From assembly GCF_905163445.1 (NCBI RefSeq), contig NC_053182.1, positions 7,564,001 through 7,628,000 on the forward strand: DNA of 64,000 bases, written 5' to 3'. Position numbers and translations under genes: made by a program. Source of the stretch: Pararge aegeria. Taxonomy: Eukaryota > Arthropoda > Insecta > Lepidoptera > Nymphalidae. The notes beneath the pieces are model-generated. The model worked only from the letters and a program-made list of their open reading frames with translations, was not told the origin of the DNA and ran no database searches. Within the stretch, counting starts at the first letter, position 1. The number at the start of each line of letters is the position of its first letter. Below are positions 34,210-42,385 of the stretch, piece by piece.

Positions 34210-34440
34210 TTCCGACTCGCGCATCCGTCCCGTACGGATGTCTGTCTCGCAACCGATTGCTCGAGGTGAAAGTGTCAGTGGAAATCAGTGTCCGTTTCTG
34301 CGTTGTGGTAGTGCAGTGTAGTTCTAGGGTCTAGGATTCCTGTAAGTACACGTGTTATTATTAGCGTAGTTTAACACCCTCGTCACCTAAAGGCGAGGCC
34401 CCATAGGGCCACACCCTTTTTTAGGCACACACCTCCCTGC
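34210..34440 (+). promoter_or_regulatory. 5' UTR and presumed internal promoter of the Jockey element
   Basis: The GC-rich leader begins TTCCGACTCGCGCATCCG. Jockey-type elements carry an internal RNA polymerase II promoter at their extreme 5' end, so transcription should start at or near 34210; no TATA box is evident. The last ten bases (ACCTCCCTGC) pair with 34444-34453 to enclose the ATG at 34441. Confidence 0.5.
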
Positions 34441-34453
34441 ATGGCAGGGAGGT
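34431..34453 (+). promoter_or_regulatory. Hairpin with the ORF1 start codon as its loop
   Basis: ACCTCCCTGC (34431-34440) and GCAGGGAGGT (34444-34453) are exact complements; the three bases between them are the ATG of ORF1. A ten-base-pair GC-rich stem of this kind could hinder initiation at the first ATG and favour the one at 34477. Confidence 0.7.
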
Positions 34454-35952
34454 CAACCGCTACCCCGGGGGCCGCCATGGCCCTCGCCGACTCCGACCTT
34501 AATCTGGAGGCCCTCTTAAAGGACCTCCAGGAGAATAACGCGGGTTACCTAAACCGCTTTAGGACTGTTAGGCCTAGAGTGTTCACGGACAGCCCGCAAT
34601 CCCCGGCTCCCGCAGAGCCGATAACCGAAGACCCGGTCGCTATCCCTGCGATAGCGATCGAAGAATCTACCTCCCCGGCATCATCCGAGACCGACGACGG
34701 CTTCACCGTCGTCGGTGCTAAAAAGCGGAAGCTTAAGGCTTCCAAATCCAAGGCGAACCCGCCAAAGAAAGTGGTACCGGACCGCCCGATTAAAACCCAG
34801 TCCCAAGCGCCCCGCGCAGCGCCTCGCGCAGCGTCCCAGGCTTCCCCTGCGGACGAAGACGAGCCCGAAGACTCCCCTATGGAGGAGCAACCCCAACCCA
34901 GGGATAGAATCCCACCTCTCTTCATCCGCGACAAGCTCGCATGGATGAAAATCATCCCGCTTCTTGAAGCGAACGGCATCGGCTTCACCGGTGCCCGATC
35001 CACCGCTATAGGCATTAGAGTACAGTGCCTATCCTCCGACGACCACCGTCGGCTAACTTCAATGCTCAGAGAGCATAATATAGGTTTTCATACCTACGCC
35101 CTAAGAGACGAACGCATTCTCCGCGTCGTCATTAAAGGATTACCGAAGGAGATTAGCTCCGAGGTAATAAAAGCCGACCTTTTGTCGCAAAATATACCTG
35201 TCCTGGAGGTACATAGGATGTACAATACCAGGACGAAATATGTCTACGAGATGGTTCTCGTTTTATTAGAACTTTCCCCCGAAGGTAAAGAGATTTACAA
35301 TCTCGAAAAAGTGTGCCACCTTTCAGGACTCACTATCGAGAAGCCCCATAACAGAGGCAAGGTCGGCCAGTGCCACCGATGCCAACTGTACGGCCATTCC
35401 GCAAGGAATTGTTTCGCCCGCCCTAGGTGCGTCAAGTGCCTGGGCGACCACGGCACCGCCGATTGCTCCCGACGGGACCCGACCGTCGACGAACCACCGA
35501 GCTGTGTACTCTGCTACACCCAAGGGCACCCCGCGAATTATCGCGGATGCCCAAAGGCGCCGCAGTTTACACGGCGCAGGGGTCCGCCGCCGGCTCGGAG
35601 ACCCGCAGCACAGCCCGCCCAACGCTTCGTCCCAGCGCCGGTACCCGCTACCAGCGCATGGGCCAAGCCCCTTAACGGAGCGCCTAGCGCCTCCGCCCCC
35701 GCCCCCGCACCGGTGCCGGTAGCCCCTCAGGCCACCGCACCGGCAGCGGCCCACCCGGCCTCGGCGCCCTCGCCCATGCACCTATCTCCGGATATGGACC
35801 CCCTGGACTTCATCCAGTACCTCGTGTCTGCGGTTGACATGAACGAGGTAAAAGTATTCTTTGCAAAGGCAAAGGTCTCCCTCAACCAGGCTATGCGTGA
35901 GCACTCTAGCCTCCTAACAACCATCGGGACTATCCAAAAAGCAATCCGTTAA
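34441..35952 (+). CDS. Jockey ORF1: zinc-knuckle nucleic-acid-binding protein
   Basis: 503 codons. ORF1 proteins coat the element's RNA and form the ribonucleoprotein that returns to the nucleus. Seen: a charged, proline- and alanine-rich N-terminus; a PRE_C2HC-like region at about residues 217-310 (HTYALRDERILRVVIKGLP); three zinc knuckles at C311-C314-H319-C324, C330-C333-H337-C342 and C355-C358-H363-C370, the last with a stretched spacing; then a long Pro/Ala-rich linker and a short C-terminal helical segment. Length and layout fit Jockey-clade ORF1. Start choice: the first ATG (34441) sits in a hairpin loop, while an in-frame ATG at 34477 has the strong context GCCGCCATGG, so initiation may use residue 13. 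The stop codon overlaps the ORF2 start (TAATG). Confidence 0.92.
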   Translation: MAGRSTATPGAAMALADSDLNLEALLKDLQENNAGYLNRFRTVRPRVFTDSPQSPAPAEPITEDPVAIPAIAIEESTSPASSETDDGFTVVGAKKRKLKASKSKANPPKKVVPDRPIKTQSQAPRAAPRAASQASPADEDEPEDSPMEEQPQPRDRIPPLFIRDKLAWMKIIPLLEANGIGFTGARSTAIGIRVQCLSSDDHRRLTSMLREHNIGFHTYALRDERILRVVIKGLPKEISSEVIKADLLSQNIPVLEVHRMYNTRTKYVYEMVLVLLELSPEGKEIYNLEKVCHLSGLTIEKPHNRGKVGQCHRCQLYGHSARNCFARPRCVKCLGDHGTADCSRRDPTVDEPPSCVLCYTQGHPANYRGCPKAPQFTRRRGPPPARRPAAQPAQRFVPAPVPATSAWAKPLNGAPSASAPAPAPVPVAPQATAPAAAHPASAPSPMHLSPDMDPLDFIQYLVSAVDMNEVKVFFAKAKVSLNQAMREHSSLLTTIGTIQKAIR

Positions 35953-38861
35953 TGGGTAGTACATATAAAGGTAGGGTAAAACCACACTCCCTGACAGTCA
36001 GCTTCTTTAATGCAAACGGCATTATCGATCAAATGCATCAAATCCGTGAATTTATATGTGCACAACAAATCGATATCTTCCTAGTGCAAGAGACCTTCTT
36101 AAAACCTAGTAGAAGCGATCCCAAAGTTGGAAATTATAACTTAATTAGAAATGATCGGACCACCAACCGGTTGGGTGGTACCGCGATCTATTACAGAAGG
36201 GCTCTTCACTGCACTCCTCTCGATCCTCCACAGCTTACCAACATGGAAGCCTCCGTATGTCAGGTGGGTATGACCGGCCATCCGTCGATCATACTAGCAT
36301 CCGTTTATCTCTCACCGAACAAAACCTTTTTAGAGAGTGACTTACTCGCTCTCCTCTCCTTAGGTGACTCTGTCATTTTGGCTGGCGACTTCAACGCTAA
36401 GCACACCGACTGGTCCCGCTCCACTAACGCGCACGGACGACAACTTAACATACTTGTCAGACGACCCGACCTCAACTTTATCGTAGTTGCCCCAGACTCG
36501 CCGACTCGCTTCCCGATGTCGGATAGTTCGATCGACCGACCGGACATACTCGACATAGCGCTCCTCAAGAATATCACCCTTCAGGTGAACTCTGTGGAAG
36601 TGCTATCCGAGCTATATTCGGATCACAGACCTGTCAAACTACAGCTAGGCCCCGTAGGCCCCGCGATCCTCCCGACCCGTAAAGTCATCGACTTCAAGAA
36701 GCTCTCCGGGCTACTCGAAGCGAAGGACTCTGTGCACCTCTCTAAAATTCCTGACGTCGTAGAGACATTAGAGCAAGCCCAGGCAGCCTCACTGCACCTG
36801 ACCAACCACGTTTGTGACGCTACGAGCGAATGCTCCCGCGAGATGCCGTGCGGATTTTACCGCATGGTACTCACGGAGGACGCGCGAGAGCTAATCACAA
36901 ACAAGATTAGGGCCCATAGGGAGCATGACAAATATCCGACACGACAGAATCGGTTAGAACTCTGGAGAGCCCAGAGGAAGGTAGTGTCTATCATTACCGC
37001 ACTCCGACACGGACAATGGGACAGGTTCTTGGGGGAGCTCTCGCCATCGCGTAGTGCGTTCTACAAACTGGCGAAGGCTCTCAAAATGACCCGCGCTCCC
37101 GCCCTCCCACCGTTAGCACGCCCCGACCTTCCGCCCGCCTTTGAAGATATCGATAAGGCTGAATGCATGGCTGACTGCCTCGAATCCCAATGCTCTCCGA
37201 GCACCGTATCCATTGATAGGCCCCACGTCTTGCGAGTCGAAAGCGAACTCGCAACAATCCTCTCGACCCCTCCCGATGGTGAACCTCTCGCCCCGACGAC
37301 CTGCGATGAAGTTCATACTATTATCAAGGGTTTCCACTCTAAGAAAGCCCCAGGCCCCGACGGCATTACCAATAAAACCCTAAAGTTACTCCCAGGACAA
37401 ATTATCAACCTACTTGTGGTAATTTTTAATGTATTCTTGGCAAACTGCTACTTCCCCAACCAGTGGAAGGAAGCAACAGTCATAGGTATCCACAAGTCGG
37501 GCAAACCCCGCGACCTTCCCTCCAGTTATCGCCCTATAAGCCTCCTCAACACCTTAGCAAAGGTGTATGAGAGGGTAATATTACACAGACTGAAGGCAGT
37601 CGTAGAGGAGAAAAACCTCCTTAACGACGAGCAATTCGGCTTTCGAGCCAAGCACTCTTGCGTCCACCAAGCGCACCGCCTCACGGAGCACATACTGGCA
37701 GGATTCAATCGATACAGACACATGAGCCCCACTGGGGCCGTGTTCTTAGACATTGCCAAGGCCTTCGACAGGGTCTGGCACGCCGGCTTGTTGTACAAGC
37801 TGCACCATCTGGGCGTGCCAGCTAGTCTCGTTCGTTTGCTGCGAGCGTATCTCACCGATCGCACATTTCGCTATCGTCTAGACGGTACGCTCTCTTCCCC
37901 TAGACCCATACGAGCGGGAGTCCCTCAGGGCTCCGCGCTCTCCCCACTTCTATACGCGCTCTTCACGAGCGACATTCCCCGCGATCTACCGGCGACGGTC
38001 AAACTGGCCCAATTCGCCGACGATACCGCTCTCTTTGCGACCGATCCCAAAAAGAGCAACATTGCAAGTCGACTCCAAAAGGCGCTCCACCTGCTGGGCA
38101 AGTGGTTCCGCCTCTGGAGGATCGAGGTTAACCCCGAGAAGAGCGCAGCGGTGCTCTTCACGGGCAAACCGAGAGGCCGCTTCACGGTAAACCCCGCAGA
38201 GGTCACCCTCTACGGGCGTCCCATACCCTGGCAAGACAAGGCCAAATACCTGGGAGTAACGTTCGATCATAGAATGAGCTTCACCGCACACATTCGCAAG
38301 GCCCGCAACAAGGCTGCGTATGTGATGGGTCGTCTCTATCCGATGATTTGCCGCAAAAGCAAATTATCCCTCCGTCACAAGGTAACCTTGTATAAAACGT
38401 GCATACGTCCCATTATGACATACGCCAGCGTCGTATTCGCCCATCGCCCTCACAGCTCTTACAGGAGCTTTCAAGTCCTGCAGAACAAATTTATGCGTAT
38501 GACCACGGACAGTCCGTGGTACATGCGCAACGTAGATCTCCACCGAGACCTCGATCTTCCCACCATAGCCCAGTACATGAAAACATTATCAAAGACCTAC
38601 TTTGAAAATGCAGTCCGACACCCCAACCCCCTAGTGGTCGAGGCGTCCACTTATACCCCCGTCCCCGACGTCGAACCAAAGCGGCGACGTCCGAAGCATG
38701 TCCTTGACGACCCTGACGACAAAATAACTACCGACAACGTGTCCCAACAACACACACACACGCAACATTCACAGCGTCTTCGCCGGCGAAGACGAGGGCC
38801 CCGATTTCTGACGTCATCCGGACGTGGATCCTTACCACGGTCACGGGGGCGTTCGGACTAA
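35952..38861 (+). CDS. Jockey ORF2: endonuclease and reverse transcriptase
   Basis: 969 codons. The protein nicks target DNA and copies the element's RNA from the nick (target-primed reverse transcription). Seen: an N-terminal apurinic-type endonuclease with FFNANG (about residue 18), Q46-E47-T, AGDFN (144-148, catalytic D146 and N148) and S223-D224-H225. The reverse transcriptase has KKAPGPDG (464), LDIAKAFDRVWH with D600, AGVPQGSALSP (around 658) and the active-site box F688-A-D690-D691. A C-terminal half with typical Jockey sequence follows and ends in an Arg-rich tail. No RNase H domain. All catalytic residues are present and there is no frameshift. The ATG overlaps the ORF1 stop as TAATG, so translation probably occurs by termination-reinitiation, as shown for some other insect LINEs such as SART1. 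Confidence 0.95.
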   Translation: MGSTYKGRVKPHSLTVSFFNANGIIDQMHQIREFICAQQIDIFLVQETFLKPSRSDPKVGNYNLIRNDRTTNRLGGTAIYYRRALHCTPLDPPQLTNMEASVCQVGMTGHPSIILASVYLSPNKTFLESDLLALLSLGDSVILAGDFNAKHTDWSRSTNAHGRQLNILVRRPDLNFIVVAPDSPTRFPMSDSSIDRPDILDIALLKNITLQVNSVEVLSELYSDHRPVKLQLGPVGPAILPTRKVIDFKKLSGLLEAKDSVHLSKIPDVVETLEQAQAASLHLTNHVCDATSECSREMPCGFYRMVLTEDARELITNKIRAHREHDKYPTRQNRLELWRAQRKVVSIITALRHGQWDRFLGELSPSRSAFYKLAKALKMTRAPALPPLARPDLPPAFEDIDKAECMADCLESQCSPSTVSIDRPHVLRVESELATILSTPPDGEPLAPTTCDEVHTIIKGFHSKKAPGPDGITNKTLKLLPGQIINLLVVIFNVFLANCYFPNQWKEATVIGIHKSGKPRDLPSSYRPISLLNTLAKVYERVILHRLKAVVEEKNLLNDEQFGFRAKHSCVHQAHRLTEHILAGFNRYRHMSPTGAVFLDIAKAFDRVWHAGLLYKLHHLGVPASLVRLLRAYLTDRTFRYRLDGTLSSPRPIRAGVPQGSALSPLLYALFTSDIPRDLPATVKLAQFADDTALFATDPKKSNIASRLQKALHLLGKWFRLWRIEVNPEKSAAVLFTGKPRGRFTVNPAEVTLYGRPIPWQDKAKYLGVTFDHRMSFTAHIRKARNKAAYVMGRLYPMICRKSKLSLRHKVTLYKTCIRPIMTYASVVFAHRPHSSYRSFQVLQNKFMRMTTDSPWYMRNVDLHRDLDLPTIAQYMKTLSKTYFENAVRHPNPLVVEASTYTPVPDVEPKRRRPKHVLDDPDDKITTDNVSQQHTHTQHSQRLRRRRRGPRFLTSSGRGSLPRSRGRSD

Positions 38862-39095
38862 ACAATGATTAGTCCAAAAGTCCACCAACAGTCAGATTAA
38901 CGTCGAACCGAGCCGAGGTCCGAGTCCTCGCAGGAGGCACCCTCGGGTCGACGTCTCCCATACTCCCCCCGATGTCGTCGAGCCCTGGGGCTCTTCTCAT
39001 GGCGAGCTTTCGCGCTCGCCCCACTCCCCCGGTGACGCCGTAGCAACCCCTTAGGAGGTTATCGGCAAGTGTCCTTCCGAAAAAGCAAAAAAAAG
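38862..39095 (+). other. 3' UTR and A-rich tail of the Jockey element
   Basis: GC-rich sequence following the ORF2 stop, with GGAGGTTATCGGCAAGTGTC near 39053 and a short tail GAAAAAGCAAAAAAAAG. No AATAAA signal is seen in it. The right target duplication begins immediately after. Confidence 0.75.
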
Positions 39096-39109
39096 CAACT
39101 TCACGCAGA
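39096..39109. repeat. Target-site duplication, right copy
   Basis: Exact repeat of 34196-34209; host sequence ACAGCGTAGG continues after it. Confidence 0.9.
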
Positions 39110-39697
39110 ACAGCGTAGGAAAGGACAGTATGGCAGTAACTGGAGAAGGCATATTCGCAGGACAATATGTGAGATGTAAAATCATAATTCAAGCTGCGAT
39201 AACGATTATTATACTATACACGATAATATCTAACTTCCTTTTGTTTTGATAAAACAATTTTTAAACCAAAATGGAACATTTTACTTTTGTATCATGTCGT
39301 GTTATTTAGGCGTGCTGAGATAGCGCGATTTTAGCCCCGTGCAAGCAGGTGCAACTGATTTATCTTCCTATAAACGCTCGCCAAATTACCATTTAGCACC
39401 GTAAATACCTTATTATCTTCACCGTACGACATATTAATGTCTGGCAGGTATCCTCCGCCCGAGGAAACGTATCGACGCAGCATCCGTACCGATTGCATAA
39501 TCACCGGCAGAGCATCGCTATGTATCGGCATGGAGTACATACGAAATAGAAGAGGGATGCACGAATAATAGAAAACAATGACTAGTGAAATCAATGTAAA
39601 TTCCAAGAATGTATCAAAAATACAGCAAGCTTGGTATTTAACCCATATTTTTCTGGCAAACCATATGTAGTGAAAAAACGCTGCTTAAGTATGAATG
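39110..39697. other. Intergenic, nothing recognised
   Basis: Host DNA after the Jockey insertion. 39310-39600 is slightly GC-richer; no gene or repeat identified. Confidence 0.35.
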
Positions 39698-39747
39698 TAA
39701 GAATTAACTCAAGGGAACATTTCAATGTTCCCTTGAGTTAATTCTTA
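39698..39747. repeat. Perfect 24 bp hairpin, 2-base loop
   Basis: 39698-39721 is the exact reverse complement of 39724-39747 with the loop TC. It ends three bases before the target duplication of the next MITE. Confidence 0.85.
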
Positions 39748-39758
39748 TCGGGAACACT

Positions 39759-39913
39759 CAGTGGCGTGCATTGCATATATGCAAATAAGCAGTGCATACC
39801 CTACCCTCAGGGTCATACAGAGCCTTCAGATAGGACCAATAAAGTTTTGTAACTAAAATGTTGTGCTAAACACCTTGTGCATACCCTGGGTCCAAGGGCT
39901 ATGCACGCCACTG
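39759..39913. mobile_element. hAT-like MITE (copy 4)
   Basis: Starts CAGTGGCGTGCATTGC and ends CTATGCACGCCACTG; TIRs match over 12 or more bases. Flanks GGAACACT (39751-39758) and GGAACAGT (39914-39921) form an 8 bp duplication with one change. 155 bp, noncoding. Confidence 0.85.
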
Positions 39914-40139
39914 GGAACAGTCATTATTTGCATCGAAATGCGAAACCTTTTTGGAATGTGAAGAAATTTTGAAATCAATAACATATATTTCATTAATTGA
40001 CTAGTTATAGAGAACACTAGATTTCAAAGCGTAAGTGTCTTATGATAAAGTTTAACACAATGCAGAATTCCAGATGCAAGACACGTGGAAATCTAAATTT
40101 AATATATCTCATTTACAATCACAATCGTACCTATAACTT

Positions 40140-40143
<4 letters not shown>

Positions 40144-40172
<29 letters not shown>
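40144..40172. repeat. (TA)n microsatellite
   Basis: About 14 TA units, then a degenerate ATATGTATAT end. Confidence 0.9.
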
Positions 40173-40177
<5 letters not shown>

Positions 40178-41689
40178 GTATATGAGCCTCAAATATTATT
40201 CAACTAAAAATAATGGAAGTATCAGTAAAAGTAATGCGATGAAATGAAAAAGTAAAGCGCATCAATTAGAGAATTCATGTTCTCAAGGTCAGTTAAAAAG
40301 TTATTAAACTTTGATCTAAAAAAATGCGTATTACGGCTCTATGGACAATACCTGTACTAACTTCTGCCAGTAGGTATAGGTACATATATATCTGTGATCA
40401 GACCTCCAACTGTCCGGCCTTCCTGCAATGTGAGATACTACATCCTTTCTAGGTTGTAATTCTTTGCTGTCTATTAAAATAGATTACGTTTCATCCTATA
40501 TTTATCATCGATAGCGTCAAATTATGTTTCATAAAAATGATGAATCGAAGCGACAAATCATGCGTGAGTGTTCGTCATTTGAATTGAGTTAATAGTTTAT
40601 GTGTATGGTTGGATATTAATGTAACCTTTAAATGTGGTGCCAGCTGATATTATAAAATTATTCATTTATTAAGCTATAATAATTAAGTCATACAAAGTGT
40701 CAAGACATTCGTCATTTAAGCTTTGAATATTAATACAAGAATCTAACGCCTTTAAATCTGTTAGACAATCAGCTAAAAAAAGTTTATTTTAAATAAATGT
40801 AATGTTTAACTATAAAAGATTTCTACTACTGGCCAATCAGCTACACGAAGAAATTTGATTATTCTACTAACTAAGATGGTTAAGCAAAGAAAAAAAGGTT
40901 GTATGAAAGTCTGTAATAATTTAAGTTGTTATCATGAAACTTGGTATTTGGGCGTTTGGTTAAATATAAACAAACACGTGTTTCACAGTTTTTAAAGAAT
41001 GCGATGTATTAGGAAATAAAGTAAGCATGTATTCAGTGAAAAACTTTAATTTTTTACATTTTTCAAGATAAATAGGTACTATCTATATACCCACATAATA
41101 AGCAATTTGGCTCTTGGGTAAATTCCGAACCCGAATGGTTAATATAAAAATTTGTATAAAAGCTGTATTCATAAATTTGGTACTTTATCTTTATTTGCTT
41201 TCAGTTATGTCTGTAGCTTGCTTTCAGGAGACGGGTAGATATATGCACCGCGGGAATATTTCTTCATCTCACGGGATATCAGAAATTCTACGCAGACGAA
41301 GACTGGCACCCGATAGCGTATTAAAAGTAAAATGGTCTTGACATTTTTCTATACAATCATTTATGTGTGCCAAAGGCTTAATTCCAGGTGTCCTGTAATT
41401 AGCTGGTCGCGCCACTTCAAAGGTGCTGGCAATTGAGTAGCGTTATGGCCTCATTCCGGAAGCTCCAATTAAGCCATCACATCATTCATTATTTTATTGC
41501 TGGCCAACCGAACGTACCCTATTTACGTTTTTACTTCACCTTCCCTTTTATAGAATATGTTTTTGTTACGAAGCGACTTAAATTCCAACTTTTAATTAAG
41601 TTATAGAAAAAAATTATTAACAGTTCTTACTTGTATTTAAATACTTCGAGTAATTACATATTAGTGTTTTTTTTTTAAACCTACCACAA
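40173..41689. other. Intergenic with one candidate regulatory block
   Basis: Mostly AT-rich and unrecognised. 41380-41475 is GC-richer, repeat-free and dense in developmental transcription-factor motifs; see the separate entry. Confidence 0.35.
41386..41473. promoter_or_regulatory. Candidate enhancer core (T-box, NK and homeodomain motifs)
   Basis: AGGTGTC (41386) and AGGTGCT (41421) resemble T-box half sites. CCACTTCA (41412), read in reverse TGAAGTGG, fits the tinman/Nkx2-5 consensus. TAATTAG (41396) and CCAATTAAG (41465) are homeodomain-type sites. Such short motifs occur by chance; the case rests on their density in a repeat-free block between two Tbx20-like genes. Confidence 0.25.
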
Positions 41690-41790
41690 TTTAGCCCCTG
41701 ATTGCTTACTTACTTATCTTACTTAGTGATGATGCAGTCTAAGATGGCAGATGATAATTGTAGCGGAATAACCTGTAATAAAATTATTTT
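41690..41790 (-). repeat. SINE family B body fragment
   Basis: CACAATTTAGCCCCTGATTG, then TTAGTGATGATGCAGTCTAA, GATGGCAGATGATAA and AATAACCTGTAATAA, matching the 60841 copy block by block. Confidence 0.55.
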
Positions 41791-41799
41791 AACCATTTG

Positions 41800-42062
41800 A
41801 CGGCCCATTGGCGCAGTTTGCAGTGCGTGCTTTCTGATTCAAATGCTGTGGGTTCGATTCCCACGACTGGAAAATGTTTGTGTGATGAACATTCAGTTTT
41901 TCAGTGTGGGTGTTTATCTGTATGATATAAGTATTTTATGTATATTATTCATAAAAATATTCATCACTCATCGTAGTACCCATAACACAAGCTACGCTTA
42001 CTTTGGGGCTAGATGGCGATGTGTGTATTGCCGTAGTATATTTATTTATTATTTATTTATGT
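41800..42062 (+). repeat. tRNA-derived SINE, family A, near full length
   Basis: Head GACGGCCCATTGGCGCAGTT, B-box TGTGGGTTCGATTCCCACGA, body TGTGGGTGTTTATCTG and CATAACACAAGCTACGCTTA, tail TATTTATTTATG. One of the best-preserved copies. Confidence 0.8.
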
Positions 42063-42078
42063 ATTCATACCACTAACA

Positions 42079-42212
42079 TGCGGTGATAGCCTAGTGCCAT
42101 AGGGGTTTTGGGGTGCCGAGTTTGAATTTTAGCACGCACCTCTAACTTTTCGTGCGTTTTAAACAATAATAATATCACTTGCTTCAATGGTGAACGAAAA
42201 CATCCTGTATTA
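42079..42212 (+). repeat. tRNA-derived SINE, family C, truncated
   Basis: TGCGGTGATAGCCTAGTGCC (head), a mutated B-box (GAGTTTGAATTTTAGC), GCACGCACCTCTAACTTTTC and TATCACTTGCTTCAATGGTG. It breaks off where the fold-back-type repeat begins at 42214. Confidence 0.65.
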
Positions 42213-42213
42213 T

Positions 42214-42385
42214 GAAAATCTAGCTTAATTTGCTAAAGTCCGTGAATAGCAGGAGAACATGTATAGTGTAATTTATAATTTCATCAATCCTTATACTCCA
42301 CACCAAACAGATATTCGGCCTCTACACACGTTTCGCTCCGAAACCGGAGATGTTGACTTTACAATGAATAATTGTTAAGTGAACA
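42214..42385. repeat. Single arm of the fold-back element
   Basis: CTAGCTTAATTTGCTAAAG, GCAGGAGAAC, TAATTTATAATTTCATCAAT, CCTTATACTCCACACC and GTTTCGCTCCGAAACCGGAG correspond to the left arm and centre at 3026-3200. The right arm is absent. Confidence 0.6.

Larger units (their letters stand above)
34210..39095 (+). mobile_element. Full-length Jockey-clade non-LTR retrotransposon
   Basis: A 4.9 kb element bounded by an exact 14 bp duplication. It has a 231 bp GC-rich 5' region, two intact ORFs, a 234 bp 3' region and a short A-rich tail (GCAAAAAAAAG). ORF1 encodes a zinc-knuckle protein; ORF2 encodes endonuclease plus reverse transcriptase without RNase H, as in Jockey-clade elements. Base composition is far more GC-rich than the host flank. 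Exact duplication, complete 5' end and open frames indicate a young insertion, possibly still able to move. It lies in the intergenic DNA between the two Tbx20-like genes. Confidence 0.92.

Noticed and set aside
34545..35924. Several open frames antisense to or out of frame with Jockey ORF1 (for example 34545-35015 - and 35323-35781 -)
   Set aside because: They are shadows of a GC-rich coding region; none has a domain, and ORF1 accounts for the composition.
41114..41341. 75-codon frame with a hydrophobic segment
   Set aside because: No domain, no splice context, and length is within chance for this DNA.
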